Source: Halonatronomonas sp051745085
Lineage (GTDB): Bacteria; Bacillota; Halanaerobiia; Halanaerobiales; Halarsenatibacteraceae
Assembly (NCBI GenBank): GCA_051745085.1
Contig: JBNJDR010000021.1
Coordinates: forward strand, 1-27,768
DNA length: 27,768 nucleotides
Reading direction: 5' to 3'
Of this stretch, positions 1 to 7,901 are shown piece by piece. Under the pieces are notes generated by a model. It was not told the DNA's origin. It did no database searches and worked only from the letters and a program-made list of their open reading frames with translations. Made by a program: the position numbers and the translations under genes. Each line of letters starts with the position of its first letter. Position 1 is the stretch's first letter.

Positions 1-72
1 CTAATTTATTCATACTGCAATTTTAAGAATACAATTATAGTTTAAAATATCAGAATACTTTATGCTTCTTAA

Positions 73-107
73 ATCTTGTTGTATAAAGAACAACCCAACA
101 TATATTG
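73..107 (+). promoter_or_regulatory. Regulatory element, copy C
   Basis: ATCTTGTT, then 12 bases, then ACCCAACATATATTG. Length, spacing and orientation match the two copies in front of the AraC-family gene at 7721-7755 and 7902-7936. It lies about 30 bp past the 3' end of the SagB-type gene. A leftward ATG at 13-11 and a TATAAT at 39-34 on the minus strand hint at another leftward gene starting here, but no ribosome site or coding length is visible in the window. The match is seen directly; regulator binding is inferred. Confidence 0.5.
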
Positions 108-137
108 ACGTAAAAAACTTGCCAGCAGAGCTATTGA

Positions 138-884
138 CTAAATTTTACCTACTGAAGCTATATATACCGTTAATTCTTCGTCTTCATCGAGATTTAATAT
201 TGAATCTATTTTATTTTGATCATAAGCACCAATCGCACAGACACCTAAATTAAGCATTTCACCTGCTAAATATAGGTTTTGACAAATATGACCTGCTTCT
301 AAAACGATTAATTTAGAGGCTAATATACCATATCTCCATTCTGACCTGTACGGTTCAGCAGCCCATAAGAAAACAGCAGCACTGTCTGGTATGAATCTCT
401 GCTGAGAAAATTTATTACTAAAACAGGCAGCCCCAACTTTATTTATTATATTCTCATCTGTATAAACTAAGCTCAATTTATGTTTATCGGGCAAATATTT
501 ATACAAACCAGGTTTTAAATTATTAACTTTATCAAGAGCAAGATAAGTATTAATAGGATACCTGCCTCCCCCCGAAGGTGCAGGTCTTTTGTTACTGTTT
601 TCTTTTATCTTTTGCGTCATTATCAGTAAAAATGATATTTCTTGAAGGCTTAATGATCTTTCAGAATAATTCCTTCTGCTTTTTCTTTTGATTAAACAAC
701 TACTAAGATCTTCATGGTCAAAATCAATGTCAGTTTGCTCAGGTAGTTCGATTAAATCAATATAATTTACTTCCTCTCTTCTGGGAGGAGGTGGTAAGTT
801 CTTTTGTTGATCTGTATCCAAATCTTCAAACTTATGCCATGGTCCAGATCGAATTAATTCCCTATAAAAATTTTCGTTTTTCAC
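138..884 (-). CDS. SagB-type FMN-dependent dehydrogenase (nitroreductase family)
   Basis: A 248-aa protein of the SagB/ThcOx branch of FMN nitroreductases. Visible landmarks are an RxSxRxY segment (RKSRRNY), the flavin-contacting RPAPSGGGRYP stretch, and a C-terminal IASVGK end. SagB enzymes are best known for oxidising azolines in thiazole/oxazole peptides. No cyclodehydratase, precursor peptide or exporter gene is nearby, so here it is more likely a stand-alone flavin oxidoreductase. The GTG at 884 was chosen because AGGAAGTGA lies just upstream; an in-frame ATG at 905 has no ribosome site. It is the last gene visible in the leftward array, 37 bp after the dehydrogenase. The family call is firm; the substrate is unknown. 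Confidence 0.85.
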   Translation of the reverse strand: MKNENFYRELIRSGPWHKFEDLDTDQQKNLPPPPRREEVNYIDLIELPEQTDIDFDHEDLSSCLIKRKSRRNYSERSLSLQEISFLLIMTQKIKENSNKRPAPSGGGRYPINTYLALDKVNNLKPGLYKYLPDKHKLSLVYTDENIINKVGAACFSNKFSQQRFIPDSAAVFLWAAEPYRSEWRYGILASKLIVLEAGHICQNLYLAGEMLNLGVCAIGAYDQNKIDSILNLDEDEELTVYIASVGKI

Positions 885-921
885 AACATCACTTCCTAAA
901 ACCATGTTTTACTGCATAAAT

Positions 922-1989
922 CTATTTAATATAATCATTAAAGTCAATTTTAAATTGATTTCCTAAATCAGTTAACTCATCTCTTATTTCTTTACTCAAA
1001 GGGATACCTTCTTTTAACCTTCTTTTCTTTGTTTCAAATTCAATTTCTCCAGGAAGTTTAATCTCATTGAAATCGGGAGCAGGAGATATAGATTTCATTT
1101 CTTTGATGTAAGTGTTCATTTTCTCTTTGAATTGGTTGACTGGCATAAATCCTGTAATGTCAATTGCACCAATAAAATGACCAACTGCTTGAGGTTCTTC
1201 AAAATTTGTATTTTGAGAATTGACATGATTACTCCAGGCGCCATTTGATAAAACCCCCGATAAAACATCAACCATCAAAGCCAGGGCAGAGCCTTTAGGA
1301 CCAGAGAAAGGTAAAACAGCCCCCTGTAATGCTTCATTAGGATCGGTTGTCATATTTCCATTTTTGTCGATTGCCCAGCCTTCAGGAATCTTTCTATTCT
1401 CTTTACTGGCTAAAATAATGTTCCCTCTGGCTACTACACTTGTTGCCATATCAATAACTATTGGAAAATCACTGCCAGTGGGTATACCGATAGCTAAAGG
1501 ATTTGTTCCAAAAAATTTATCTTTGCCTCCAAAAGGAACCATCGTAGAGGCTGAATTGGAAAAAACAAAACCTATTTTATTACTCTCTAATATTTTATTA
1601 ACATAGAAACCAGCAATACCAAAGTGATTACTATTCTTAACGCCAACAAAACCTGTGCCATAATTATCCGCTAAGTCTATAGCCTTTTCAGTAGCTTTAT
1701 AAGCTATTATCTGTCCTAAACCATTATCCCCATCTAAAATAGAGGTTGAATCCTTCATCTGAGCGAAGTTTATTACCGGATTATTATTCGAAACTCCAAG
1801 TTTTAAACGCTTAGAATAAACCGGAAGTCGGGTTATACCATGTGAGTCTATTCCTTTTAGATTAGCATCAATAAGAACTTCTGCAGTAATTTTAGCTCCA
1901 TTTTCTGAAATACCTAAAGAGATTAATATATCTTTACAATAATTAAATAATTTATTTGGGTCTACATTTAATAATTCACTTTTATTCAT
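922..1989 (-). CDS. Ldh-family NAD(P)-dependent 2-hydroxyacid dehydrogenase (malate/L-lactate type)
   Basis: A 355-aa protein of the MDH2 family. Members (YlbC/AllD, ComC sulfolactate and malate/L-lactate dehydrogenases) oxidise 2-hydroxyacids to 2-oxoacids with NAD(P). The family signature DSHGITRLPVY is near residue 50, SNHFGIAGFY near 120-130, and the glycine-rich GGKDKFFGTNPLAIGIP stretch near 155-170. Length is typical. ATG at 1989 follows AGGAGTGA. It sits 28 bp after an HpcH/HpaI aldolase, so oxidation of a hydroxyacid followed by, or following, aldol cleavage is a reasonable inference. Substrate specificity cannot be read from sequence. Confidence 0.9.
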   Translation of the reverse strand: MNKSELLNVDPNKLFNYCKDILISLGISENGAKITAEVLIDANLKGIDSHGITRLPVYSKRLKLGVSNNNPVINFAQMKDSTSILDGDNGLGQIIAYKATEKAIDLADNYGTGFVGVKNSNHFGIAGFYVNKILESNKIGFVFSNSASTMVPFGGKDKFFGTNPLAIGIPTGSDFPIVIDMATSVVARGNIILASKENRKIPEGWAIDKNGNMTTDPNEALQGAVLPFSGPKGSALALMVDVLSGVLSNGAWSNHVNSQNTNFEEPQAVGHFIGAIDITGFMPVNQFKEKMNTYIKEMKSISPAPDFNEIKLPGEIEFETKKRRLKEGIPLSKEIRDELTDLGNQFKIDFNDYIK

Positions 1990-2017
1990 GATATAAATTC
2001 ACTCCTATCTATTAAAT

Positions 2018-2791
2018 TCATAACTTATTTATCTCAGTTAAAATATTGAGAGCCGCCTTTCTTAATAAAGAAACATCATTTCCAACTCGGATTAAGTCTG
2101 CTCCTCTATCGATCCATTCCTGAACCGCTTTGAGATCATTGCCGGCGACAGCACCTAAAATTAAGTTATGTTTTTTTGTCATACGAGCGATATCATCCAT
2201 AATCTCGTTTACTTTGTCATCTTCATTTTTCCCTAATAAACCTAAAGATGCTTTTAAATCAGCCGGGCCTACCATTATTACATCAAAACCTTCAACTTGA
2301 AGAATAGCTTCTAAATTATTAACAGCATCTATATGTTCAATCAATAAAATAATCCAAAAATTTTTTCTAACTTTTTGCAGGTAAGTCTTGATATCTATCA
2401 ACCCATAATCATTAGACCTTCTAGGGCCAAACCCCCTTATTCCTTCAGGTGGATATAGACAGGCCTGAACAGCTTCTCTTGCATCTGCCGCTGTCTTAAT
2501 AAAGGGAAAGATAATTCCATCAGGCTTTAATTCCAGGATGGGCTTAACTAATACAGGATCATTTTCTGCAATTCTGACAAAACTTGCAGCATCAGTACCT
2601 CTAGTAGCCATTATATGATGCATTATATCTTTCTTATCAAGACAAGAGTGTTCTGCATCTATCCAGATAAAATCGTAGCCTGTATCTGCTAACATTTCAG
2701 TAATGCTGCTATCTAAAAATGTACTCGAAGAGCCAATCACATTTTCATCATCTTCTATCATTTTTATAATTTTTTCAATTTTGTTTTTCAT
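2018..2791 (-). CDS. HpcH/HpaI-family aldolase
   Basis: A 257-aa class II, pyruvate-type aldolase of the HpcH/HpaI family, which cleaves 4-hydroxy-2-oxo acids to pyruvate (or oxaloacetate) plus an aldehyde. Visible are the IWIDAEHS segment with the catalytic His, an Arg in VRIAENDP, CLYPPEGIRGFGPRR, a Glu in LLIEH and the GPADLKAS motif; the Glu and Asp are the usual metal ligands. The start is ATG at 2791 with GGAAGGA 9 bases upstream. A TTG at 2809 would place that ribosome site inside the coding region, so it was rejected. A hairpin separates it from tctA. It could act on a sugar-acid derivative, as 2-dehydro-3-deoxyglucarate aldolases do. Confidence 0.9.
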   Translation of the reverse strand: MKNKIEKIIKMIEDDENVIGSSSTFLDSSITEMLADTGYDFIWIDAEHSCLDKKDIMHHIMATRGTDAASFVRIAENDPVLVKPILELKPDGIIFPFIKTAADAREAVQACLYPPEGIRGFGPRRSNDYGLIDIKTYLQKVRKNFWIILLIEHIDAVNNLEAILQVEGFDVIMVGPADLKASLGLLGKNEDDKVNEIMDDIARMTKKHNLILGAVAGNDLKAVQEWIDRGADLIRVGNDVSLLRKAALNILTEINKL

Positions 2792-2839
2792 AGATAAAAT
2801 TCCTTCCAATAAATTAAAAATTTGAGGGTTATATTTTTA

Positions 2840-2867
2840 ACGGAGAAGAAATTTAATTCTTCTCCGT
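2840..2867 (-). terminator. Intercistronic hairpin between tctA and the aldolase
   Basis: An 11-bp perfect stem (ACGGAGAAGAA / TTCTTCTCCGT) around a 6-base loop. On the minus strand it is followed by TTAAAAATAT, which is a poor U-run. It is therefore more likely a partial terminator or mRNA-stability element than a full stop. Confidence 0.5.
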
Positions 2868-2902
2868 CGGATTATAATACCTATATTTAATATTTAATAG
2901 AA

Positions 2903-4393
2903 CTAGTTACTTCTGACTTTGCCATATAGTTTCTTTAACCAGGGACTAAATAACAATGATATGATAAACAGAATTAAGATAAGACTTACCGGACGACTAA
3001 ACAAAAATGCTAAAGATCCTCCTCCTATTCTTAAACTTCTGTATAAGTCTCCTTCTATCATTCCCCCTAATATAACTGCAAGTATTAAAGGAATAACTGG
3101 AAATTTACTATAAACCATTAAATATCCGATAAAACCGAAGAATGTAATTAAAATCAAATCTAAAAAGTCCCCATTGAGTACATATATTCCAATAGATGAA
3201 ACTACCAATACTATCGGGATCAGGATCTCTTTACGAATAGTTGTTGCCTTACTGAAAAATCCTGAAGACATTATAGCCAAAAAGAAATTCAAAATATGTC
3301 CAACTATTATCGTCAAGGCAATTATATAAACTATTTTAATGCCGTCGCCGGTAAATAAGGATAGCCCGGGACGTACCCCATGTAATAGTAAACCGCCCAA
3401 TAATACTGCAGCTGTAGAGCTGCCGGGAATACCAAAAAGTAAGGTCGGAACTAAAGCTCCACCAATAACTCCGTTATTAGCAGATTCAGTTGCAATTAAA
3501 CCCTTGGGATTACCCTTGCCATAACTGTCAGAATCAGCAGCTGTAGACTTTAAATGAGAATATACAATAAAAGATGCTGTGGTTCCTCCTGCTCCAGGTA
3601 CTGTACCGACCAGAAGTCCAATAACAGCAGATCTTAGGGTTAAAAATTTATTTCTTAATACTATTCTAACTCCTTCTATTATACTACCTGACAACTTCAT
3701 ATCTTTTGAGATTCCTAATGCTTCTTCTCCAGCTAACTTCATCATCTCTGCTACAGCAAATAAACCTATTATTGCTGGTAGAAATCCTATCCCACCGTAC
3801 AAACCATAAAAACCAAAAGTGAACCTTATTTGTCCATCCATCGGAGCCATACCAACTGTGGTTATTAACAAGCCAAAACTACCTACGATTAGCCCTTTAA
3901 TTAAAGATTCCTTACTAACAACTGCAATTAAGGCTATACCTAAAATCCCTAATAAAAAGAATTCTGGCGTGCCAAATATTAGTACGAATTCTTTTAATAA
4001 CGGTATCCCAAATAGAAGGACAGAACCACTGATTACCCCACCGATCCCAGAAGCAAACGCCGCGATAGTTAATGCAGTTTGAGCCTGCCCATTTCTGGCC
4101 ATAGGATAACCATCTAAGGTCGTTGCGGCTGACGCTCCTGTTCCAGGAGCATTCAATAATATAGCAGCCACAGCTCCACCGTACATTCCCCCACTATACA
4201 CACTAACCAGCAATGCGAAAGCTTGGTTTGGACTTAAAACATAAGTAAAAGGAATTAATACTGCAATAGCAACCGGGGGTCCTATACCAGGTAATGCACC
4301 TGCAGTGATACCAACAAAAACTCCTGCTGTAATTAATAATAATGTAGTTGGTGTAAATATAAAAAATAGAGCCGAACTTAATATTTCTAACAT
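2903..4393 (-). CDS. tctA: Tripartite tricarboxylate transporter large permease, TctA family
   Basis: A 496-aa integral membrane protein and the usual size for TctA, the 12-TM secondary carrier of TTT systems. The family signature is clear: GALPGIGPPVAIAVLIPFTY near residue 32, then YSGGMYGGAVAAILLNAPGT and DGYPMARNGQ near 68-100. A second related glycine-rich segment (GTVPGAGGT, near 265) is the mirrored half, and LLFGIPGSSTAAVLLGGLLLHG follows. ATG at 4393 has AGGAGG upstream. Together with tctB and tctC it imports a carboxylate using the ion gradient. Which carboxylate is not determined; TctA homologues take citrate, tartrate, terephthalate and others. Confidence 0.95.
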   Translation of the reverse strand: MLEILSSALFFIFTPTTLLLITAGVFVGITAGALPGIGPPVAIAVLIPFTYVLSPNQAFALLVSVYSGGMYGGAVAAILLNAPGTGASAATTLDGYPMARNGQAQTALTIAAFASGIGGVISGSVLLFGIPLLKEFVLIFGTPEFFLLGILGIALIAVVSKESLIKGLIVGSFGLLITTVGMAPMDGQIRFTFGFYGLYGGIGFLPAIIGLFAVAEMMKLAGEEALGISKDMKLSGSIIEGVRIVLRNKFLTLRSAVIGLLVGTVPGAGGTTASFIVYSHLKSTAADSDSYGKGNPKGLIATESANNGVIGGALVPTLLFGIPGSSTAAVLLGGLLLHGVRPGLSLFTGDGIKIVYIIALTIIVGHILNFFLAIMSSGFFSKATTIRKEILIPIVLVVSSIGIYVLNGDFLDLILITFFGFIGYLMVYSKFPVIPLILAVILGGMIEGDLYRSLRIGGGSLAFLFSRPVSLILILFIISLLFSPWLKKLYGKVRSN

Positions 4394-4444
4394 CTATGAT
4401 TCCTCCTAAACTAACTAAATGTTGTTTCCATTCTTAGATAAAAA

Positions 4445-4963
4445 TTAATGTAGAAAACTTAAATCTAAAAATATCCCACTAATCAAAGGAATATTTAAAG
4501 AAAACTGAAAAACCATTACTAATGCTATTACGGCTATTACACCAAATAATATCGATGATTTTTTTCTGTATCCCAATATAAGGGGATAAGTTATCATTAA
4601 TATCACTGATGAAACCAAGAATCCGAATAAATATGTTAATAATACAAATGATAAAAAAGATACAAAAGTAATTGTAACCTTCTTTAATGTTTCATCAATA
4701 ATTGTCTGATCTTTTTTACTTCCTTCTTCCTCAGTTTTCACCTCAGTAGATTTCTTTTTCTGTTGATATATAAGTTTTGCTATATAAGTAATTATTAAAA
4801 TTATAGTCAATCCAGAAGAAACCAGGGGAAATAAACTTGAGTCTCTTTTAAAAGAATACGACTCTAGATGAAAATACAAGGAGATACTAAATAAAACTAA
4901 AACCAATAGTGCTTCTAAAGGACTATCAAATATATTAATTATTTTACTAAATAACTTCTTCAA
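4445..4963 (-). CDS. tctB: Tripartite tricarboxylate transporter small membrane protein, TctB family
   Basis: A 172-aa protein with about four hydrophobic segments and a charged linker (near residues 65-90) between the first and second pairs. This is the usual TctB layout. Sequence is poorly conserved in this family, so the call rests on length, topology and position between tctC and tctA. The start is TTG at 4963 with AAGGGGG 7 bases upstream; the start codon may keep expression of the membrane part low relative to the binding protein. Confidence 0.85.
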   Translation of the reverse strand: MKKLFSKIINIFDSPLEALLVLVLFSISLYFHLESYSFKRDSSLFPLVSSGLTIILIITYIAKLIYQQKKKSTEVKTEEEGSKKDQTIIDETLKKVTITFVSFLSFVLLTYLFGFLVSSVILMITYPLILGYRKKSSILFGVIAVIALVMVFQFSLNIPLISGIFLDLSFLH

Positions 4964-4995
4964 GTGCTCTACCCCCTTGATTAATAATTTAAAGA

Positions 4996-5030
4996 AATAT
5001 TAGTGCAGTAATAATTACTGCACTAATATT
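4996..5030 (-). terminator. Perfect 17-bp palindromic hairpin between tctC and tctB
   Basis: The two arms, AATATTAGTGCAGTAAT and ATTACTGCACTAATATT, are perfectly complementary around a single base. No U-run follows in the transcribed direction. Such hairpins downstream of binding-protein genes usually stabilise the upstream mRNA or cause partial termination, giving more binding protein than permease. That role is inferred. Confidence 0.6.
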
Positions 5031-5061
5031 CTCTGCCAATAAAACTAAAGACAATTTATCC

Positions 5062-6030
5062 TTACAAAATCTCTTCGTCTTGTAAAAACTGCATTAAGCC
5101 TTCAAGGGCTTCATTAGCTTCTGTAGCTTCTTCTGCAGTACCAGGAACGATTGGTCTATCAGCTTCTTCTGCCCAGCTTAAAAAGTCATCATTATTAACT
5201 GCATTCATCATCGCTTTTTCTAAAACATCTAATACTTCCTGAGGTGTATCTGGTGGGGCTGCTAAAACTCTAAATTGAGGAACAGCAGCGTCTTCATATC
5301 CTAATTCAGCAATCGAAGGTACATCAGGTAAACCAGGATATCTTTCTAAGCCTAAAAATGCAATCGGCTTAACTTCGCCATCCATTACATTATTGATAGC
5401 AGCTCCTGTAGTAGAAATTATAGCTGGTACTTCTCTTCTCAATAATGCAGCAATAATTTCTCCAGAACCAGAATAAGGTACTAAACTATCGTAATTAAAA
5501 TCAGCAAATTCTTTTAGCAATATAGATGATACGTGAAGGATGGTACCTTCAGATTGAGTTCCTTTAATAGATAATTCTCCAGTGTTGTATGCCTCTCTAA
5601 CCTCATCAAAAGTATCATAAGGCTGATCAGGATGAACAGAAAGTAATGGACCATCTAAAGCATATCTTCCAATCATCTCAAATTCATCTACTGTAAAGTC
5701 TGCTCCCTGTTCCATTATTGCCATCTGAGGAGATGGTGGATTAAAGGCAATCAAGGTATATCCATCAGGATCTGAACGATATACTTCACTAATACCTCTT
5801 AATGAAGCAGCGCCTTCAACATTTCTAACAACAACGGGTACGCCTAATTCTTCTTCTAAGGGGCGAGCTAATTGTCTTACGTAGGTATCAGTTCCTCCTC
5901 CTACGGAGAAAGGTACAATTATCTCAACCTCCTTTTCTGGAAAGTCTTGGGCACCAACGGATAGAGATAGTGCGAGAACAAAAATAACAGCAATAGATAA
6001 AACTAATGTTTTATTAATTTTAGTAATCAT
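5062..6030 (-). CDS. tctC: Tripartite tricarboxylate transporter substrate-binding protein (TctC/Bug family)
   Basis: A 322-aa exported binding protein. A signal peptide covers residues 1-27, with an AxA-like cleavage site before QDFPEKEV and no lipobox cysteine. The Bug-family ligand loop VPFSVGGGTDTYVR is near residue 40, and GYEDAAVPQFRVLAAPPDTP is in the C-terminal half. The mature protein is acidic. It would deliver the substrate to TctA/TctB. ATG at 6030 follows AGGAGG by 6 bases. The Bug family is very broad, so the ligand cannot be named; the neighbouring dehydrogenase and aldolase suggest a hydroxy-carboxylate. Confidence 0.93.
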   Translation of the reverse strand: MITKINKTLVLSIAVIFVLALSLSVGAQDFPEKEVEIIVPFSVGGGTDTYVRQLARPLEEELGVPVVVRNVEGAASLRGISEVYRSDPDGYTLIAFNPPSPQMAIMEQGADFTVDEFEMIGRYALDGPLLSVHPDQPYDTFDEVREAYNTGELSIKGTQSEGTILHVSSILLKEFADFNYDSLVPYSGSGEIIAALLRREVPAIISTTGAAINNVMDGEVKPIAFLGLERYPGLPDVPSIAELGYEDAAVPQFRVLAAPPDTPQEVLDVLEKAMMNAVNNDDFLSWAEEADRPIVPGTAEEATEANEALEGLMQFLQDEEIL

Positions 6031-6081
6031 TTTTTGCCTCCTTATAGTAATTTATAATTAGAAGTCACTAACTATATAAAA

Positions 6082-6098
6082 CTCTTCACCTCCTTATG
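6082..6098 (-). other. Orphan Shine-Dalgarno sequence upstream of tctC
   Basis: The minus strand carries TAAGGAGGTGA about 55 bp before the tctC ATG, with no gene behind it. tctC has its own AGGAGG. The only frames that follow are a few codons long, for example an 8-codon GTG frame ending TAA just before the tctC ribosome site. The element lies in the loop of a 10-bp inverted repeat (6052-6061 with 6115-6124). It may be a ribosome standby site or leader; function is unknown. Confidence 0.35.
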
Positions 6099-6135
6099 AA
6101 TTATTGTAGGACCACTAATTATAAGTAAATCATAA

Positions 6136-6807
6136 TTATCTGTTGTACAGAGAATCTTCTAAACTTTCAATTGTATATATAGGTAAAAATTCTTCTAATA
6201 AAACAGCGGCTCTTTCTTGATTAAATATTCCACAAAGGCATGGTTTAGCAAGCTCAATAGAAGCCTTTTCAACGGACATCCGATTTTTTTTAATTTTTAA
6301 CAGCAAATCTTTAACAAGATGGGATGAAACCATTGCATGGCCACACATTGTAGTAATCTTCCGAAAATTTTCATCGGGTAATTTATCTAAATCTCCAACT
6401 ACTCCTAAACTATTATTAACTGAATGTGGATCTATGTTTAACTCTTTAAGTATATCTTCAATTGGTTCCTGTAAAGCACTCAAAGTTACAGAAAGCCCCA
6501 AATCTTCTTCCACTACTCTCCTAATTACTTCTTTGAACTTTTCTTTACTATTAAATACACACCGGATTCTTGAATTATCTCTAGTCTCATCTTTAATTAC
6601 ATCAATATCAATCTTATCCGATAAAATATTTTGGCCTAACTCATAACATCCATAATTAATCGGACCTACCTCAAAAACTATATCTATCAATCGTCTTATC
6701 TTTTCTGCCGCTCCTTCATCATTGTATCCCATAGCAGGAGTTATCAGCAATAGATAATCATTTTTTAAACTTTCAACTGAACCTTCTCTATGCAGCGTAT
6801 GTGTCAT
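6136..6807 (-). CDS. Uncharacterised protein with conserved-looking Cys/His motifs
   Basis: A 223-aa soluble protein with no signal peptide or membrane segment; I do not recognise it with confidence. Residues stand out as possible metal or cluster ligands: CGH at 155-157, His163, and PCLCG at 189-193, plus Cys54 and Cys83. It starts 12 bp after the 2[4Fe-4S] gene, whose stop codon overlaps this gene's TAAGGAGG ribosome site, so the two are almost certainly co-translated and may act as a pair. The C-terminal pattern (Cys-Gly-His, a helix of about 30 residues, Cys-x-Cys-Gly) looks like a small metal or Fe-S site. It sits upstream of the carboxylate transporter genes. Confidence 0.7.
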   Translation of the reverse strand: MTHTLHREGSVESLKNDYLLLITPAMGYNDEGAAEKIRRLIDIVFEVGPINYGCYELGQNILSDKIDIDVIKDETRDNSRIRCVFNSKEKFKEVIRRVVEEDLGLSVTLSALQEPIEDILKELNIDPHSVNNSLGVVGDLDKLPDENFRKITTMCGHAMVSSHLVKDLLLKIKKNRMSVEKASIELAKPCLCGIFNQERAAVLLEEFLPIYTIESLEDSLYNR

Positions 6808-6819
6808 GTTATCTCCTCC

Positions 6820-7536
6820 TTAATTTGGTCTGCCCACGCCAATATTCACTTTAGCATTTGGCTTAATACTAAAATTCGATTCTTGAACAACTTCATCTAT
6901 TCTTAATTCCATACCTGGATCATAACAGGAAATTAAATCAATTGTTATCACTGTATCAATATCTTCAGCAATTTTGTTAATTAAATCTAAGCATTTTTTT
7001 AAATCAGCTTCTACAATATCAAATTCAATAATTGCAGACAAAAGCCTTTCATTTAATACTTCTTCCTTTAATTCTCCTGTATTTGTATCTTTCATCAATC
7101 CTATAACAGGATTACATTCTTCAAAAGAATTAAACCCATTTTCTGCTAACATTTTAGTTACCTTCTCTACTTCACTTAATCTTGTACCTACTAAAGGCCT
7201 TCCGATCTCAAGGCCGATTCCTAAGAAGCCTTTTTTTGTTCTATTAGTAACATCGTTAGTTTTAACTTCTTCAGTACCTCTACCAGGCATATTTGTTTCA
7301 GCATGGTTTGTAGAAGGATCACTAAAAAATTTACGAACCGAACGAGGAAACTCATAAACATAATCAGGTTCATAAATTGCATCAGTGGGACAAACCTCAA
7401 CTCTTAAGCAGGTTCCACATTCAAAACATAAATCTTCGTCAATTTCTAAATAGCCATCCTTTATCAAGATTGCATTATCGGGGCAATATGGATAGCAATT
7501 TTTGCAGGCTATGCACTTTTCTTTATCAATTTTCAT
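6820..7536 (-). CDS. 2[4Fe-4S] ferredoxin-domain protein with a C-terminal domain of unknown function
   Basis: A 238-aa protein. Residues 1-55 form a bacterial-type 2[4Fe-4S] domain: C8-x2-C11-x2-C14-x3-CP for one cluster and C37-x2-C40-x2-C43-x5-CP for the other. The x5 spacing is atypical; x3 is the norm. The remaining 180 residues contain the distinctive segments HAETNMPGRGTEE, KTNDVTNR, GLEIGRPLVGTR and a terminal NIGVGRPN. These look like an enzymatic or partner-binding domain, not simple ferredoxin. I have a weak memory of similar sequences annotated as 6-hydroxynicotinate reductase, but cannot verify it. ATG at 7536 lies 6 bases after AGGAGG; the ATG at 7542 abuts it and was rejected. 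It is the first gene of the leftward array. Confidence 0.85.
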   Translation of the reverse strand: MKIDKEKCIACKNCYPYCPDNAILIKDGYLEIDEDLCFECGTCLRVEVCPTDAIYEPDYVYEFPRSVRKFFSDPSTNHAETNMPGRGTEEVKTNDVTNRTKKGFLGIGLEIGRPLVGTRLSEVEKVTKMLAENGFNSFEECNPVIGLMKDTNTGELKEEVLNERLLSAIIEFDIVEADLKKCLDLINKIAEDIDTVITIDLISCYDPGMELRIDEVVQESNFSIKPNAKVNIGVGRPN

Positions 7537-7696
7537 TTTCATCCTCCTTAAAATATAGCTAATATTTTACATTTAAAATTATTAAATTTTATTAAGTATT
7601 CAATCACTCCTTTTCTTATCCAATTTCTTTTTATAAAATGAGGAAATCCAACGAATTAAATTGTCGAAAAAACTCATTATATATTTATATTAAAAT

Positions 7697-7725
7697 ATTA
7701 TAAAAATTATTACTATTCGTATATT
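7697..7725 (-). promoter_or_regulatory. Candidate activator-dependent promoter of the leftward array
   Basis: On the minus strand a perfect -10 TATAAT (7702-7697) has only AATATA where the -35 should be, 17 bp upstream. Element copy A (7721-7755) begins exactly at that -35 position and extends upstream. A good -10, a poor -35 and an overlapping regulator site is the arrangement expected for AraC-family activation. This is inference from layout. Confidence 0.45.
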
Positions 7726-7755
7726 GTTTGTTTTATTAATATACAACATTTATTG
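7721..7755 (+). promoter_or_regulatory. Regulatory element, copy A
   Basis: ATATTGTT, 12 bases, then ATACAACATTTATTG. It is in the same orientation as copies B and C. Each copy contains TGTT-N16-AACA as an imperfect dyad, and ATATTG-like ends repeated directly at 29-bp spacing. It is a likely binding site for the AraC-family protein encoded at 8008. Confidence 0.6.
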
Positions 7756-7901
7756 CGCTATTAAATGAATTTTAAAATTTATTATGCCTGGATAATATTC
7801 AAGTCCATATTTATTTAGATAGTGAAGTAAAATGAAAATTAATAAATTAAATATTCTATTTATCTTAATTTTATAATATTAAAACTATTATTACTTTTCA
7901 T

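Noticed and set aside
62..253. A 63-aa rightward frame at the left edge
   Set aside because: It runs antisense through the end of the SagB-type gene, has no ribosome site, and contains a regulatory element copy.
2919..4082. Four rightward frames of 61-87 aa
   Set aside because: They are shadows of the tctA gene, whose membrane-protein codons leave open frames on the other strand.
4390..4445. Possible fourth copy of the regulatory element between tctB and tctA (minus strand, ACAACATTTA)
   Set aside because: Only ten bases of the right half match; the left half at the required spacing is TTTT instead of TGTT.
7549..7608. A 19-codon leftward frame (GTG start) ending in the ferredoxin gene's ribosome site
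   Set aside because: Its GTG directly abuts the only ribosome-like sequence, and the peptide shows no recognisable pattern; the overlap TAAGGAGG arises easily by chance.
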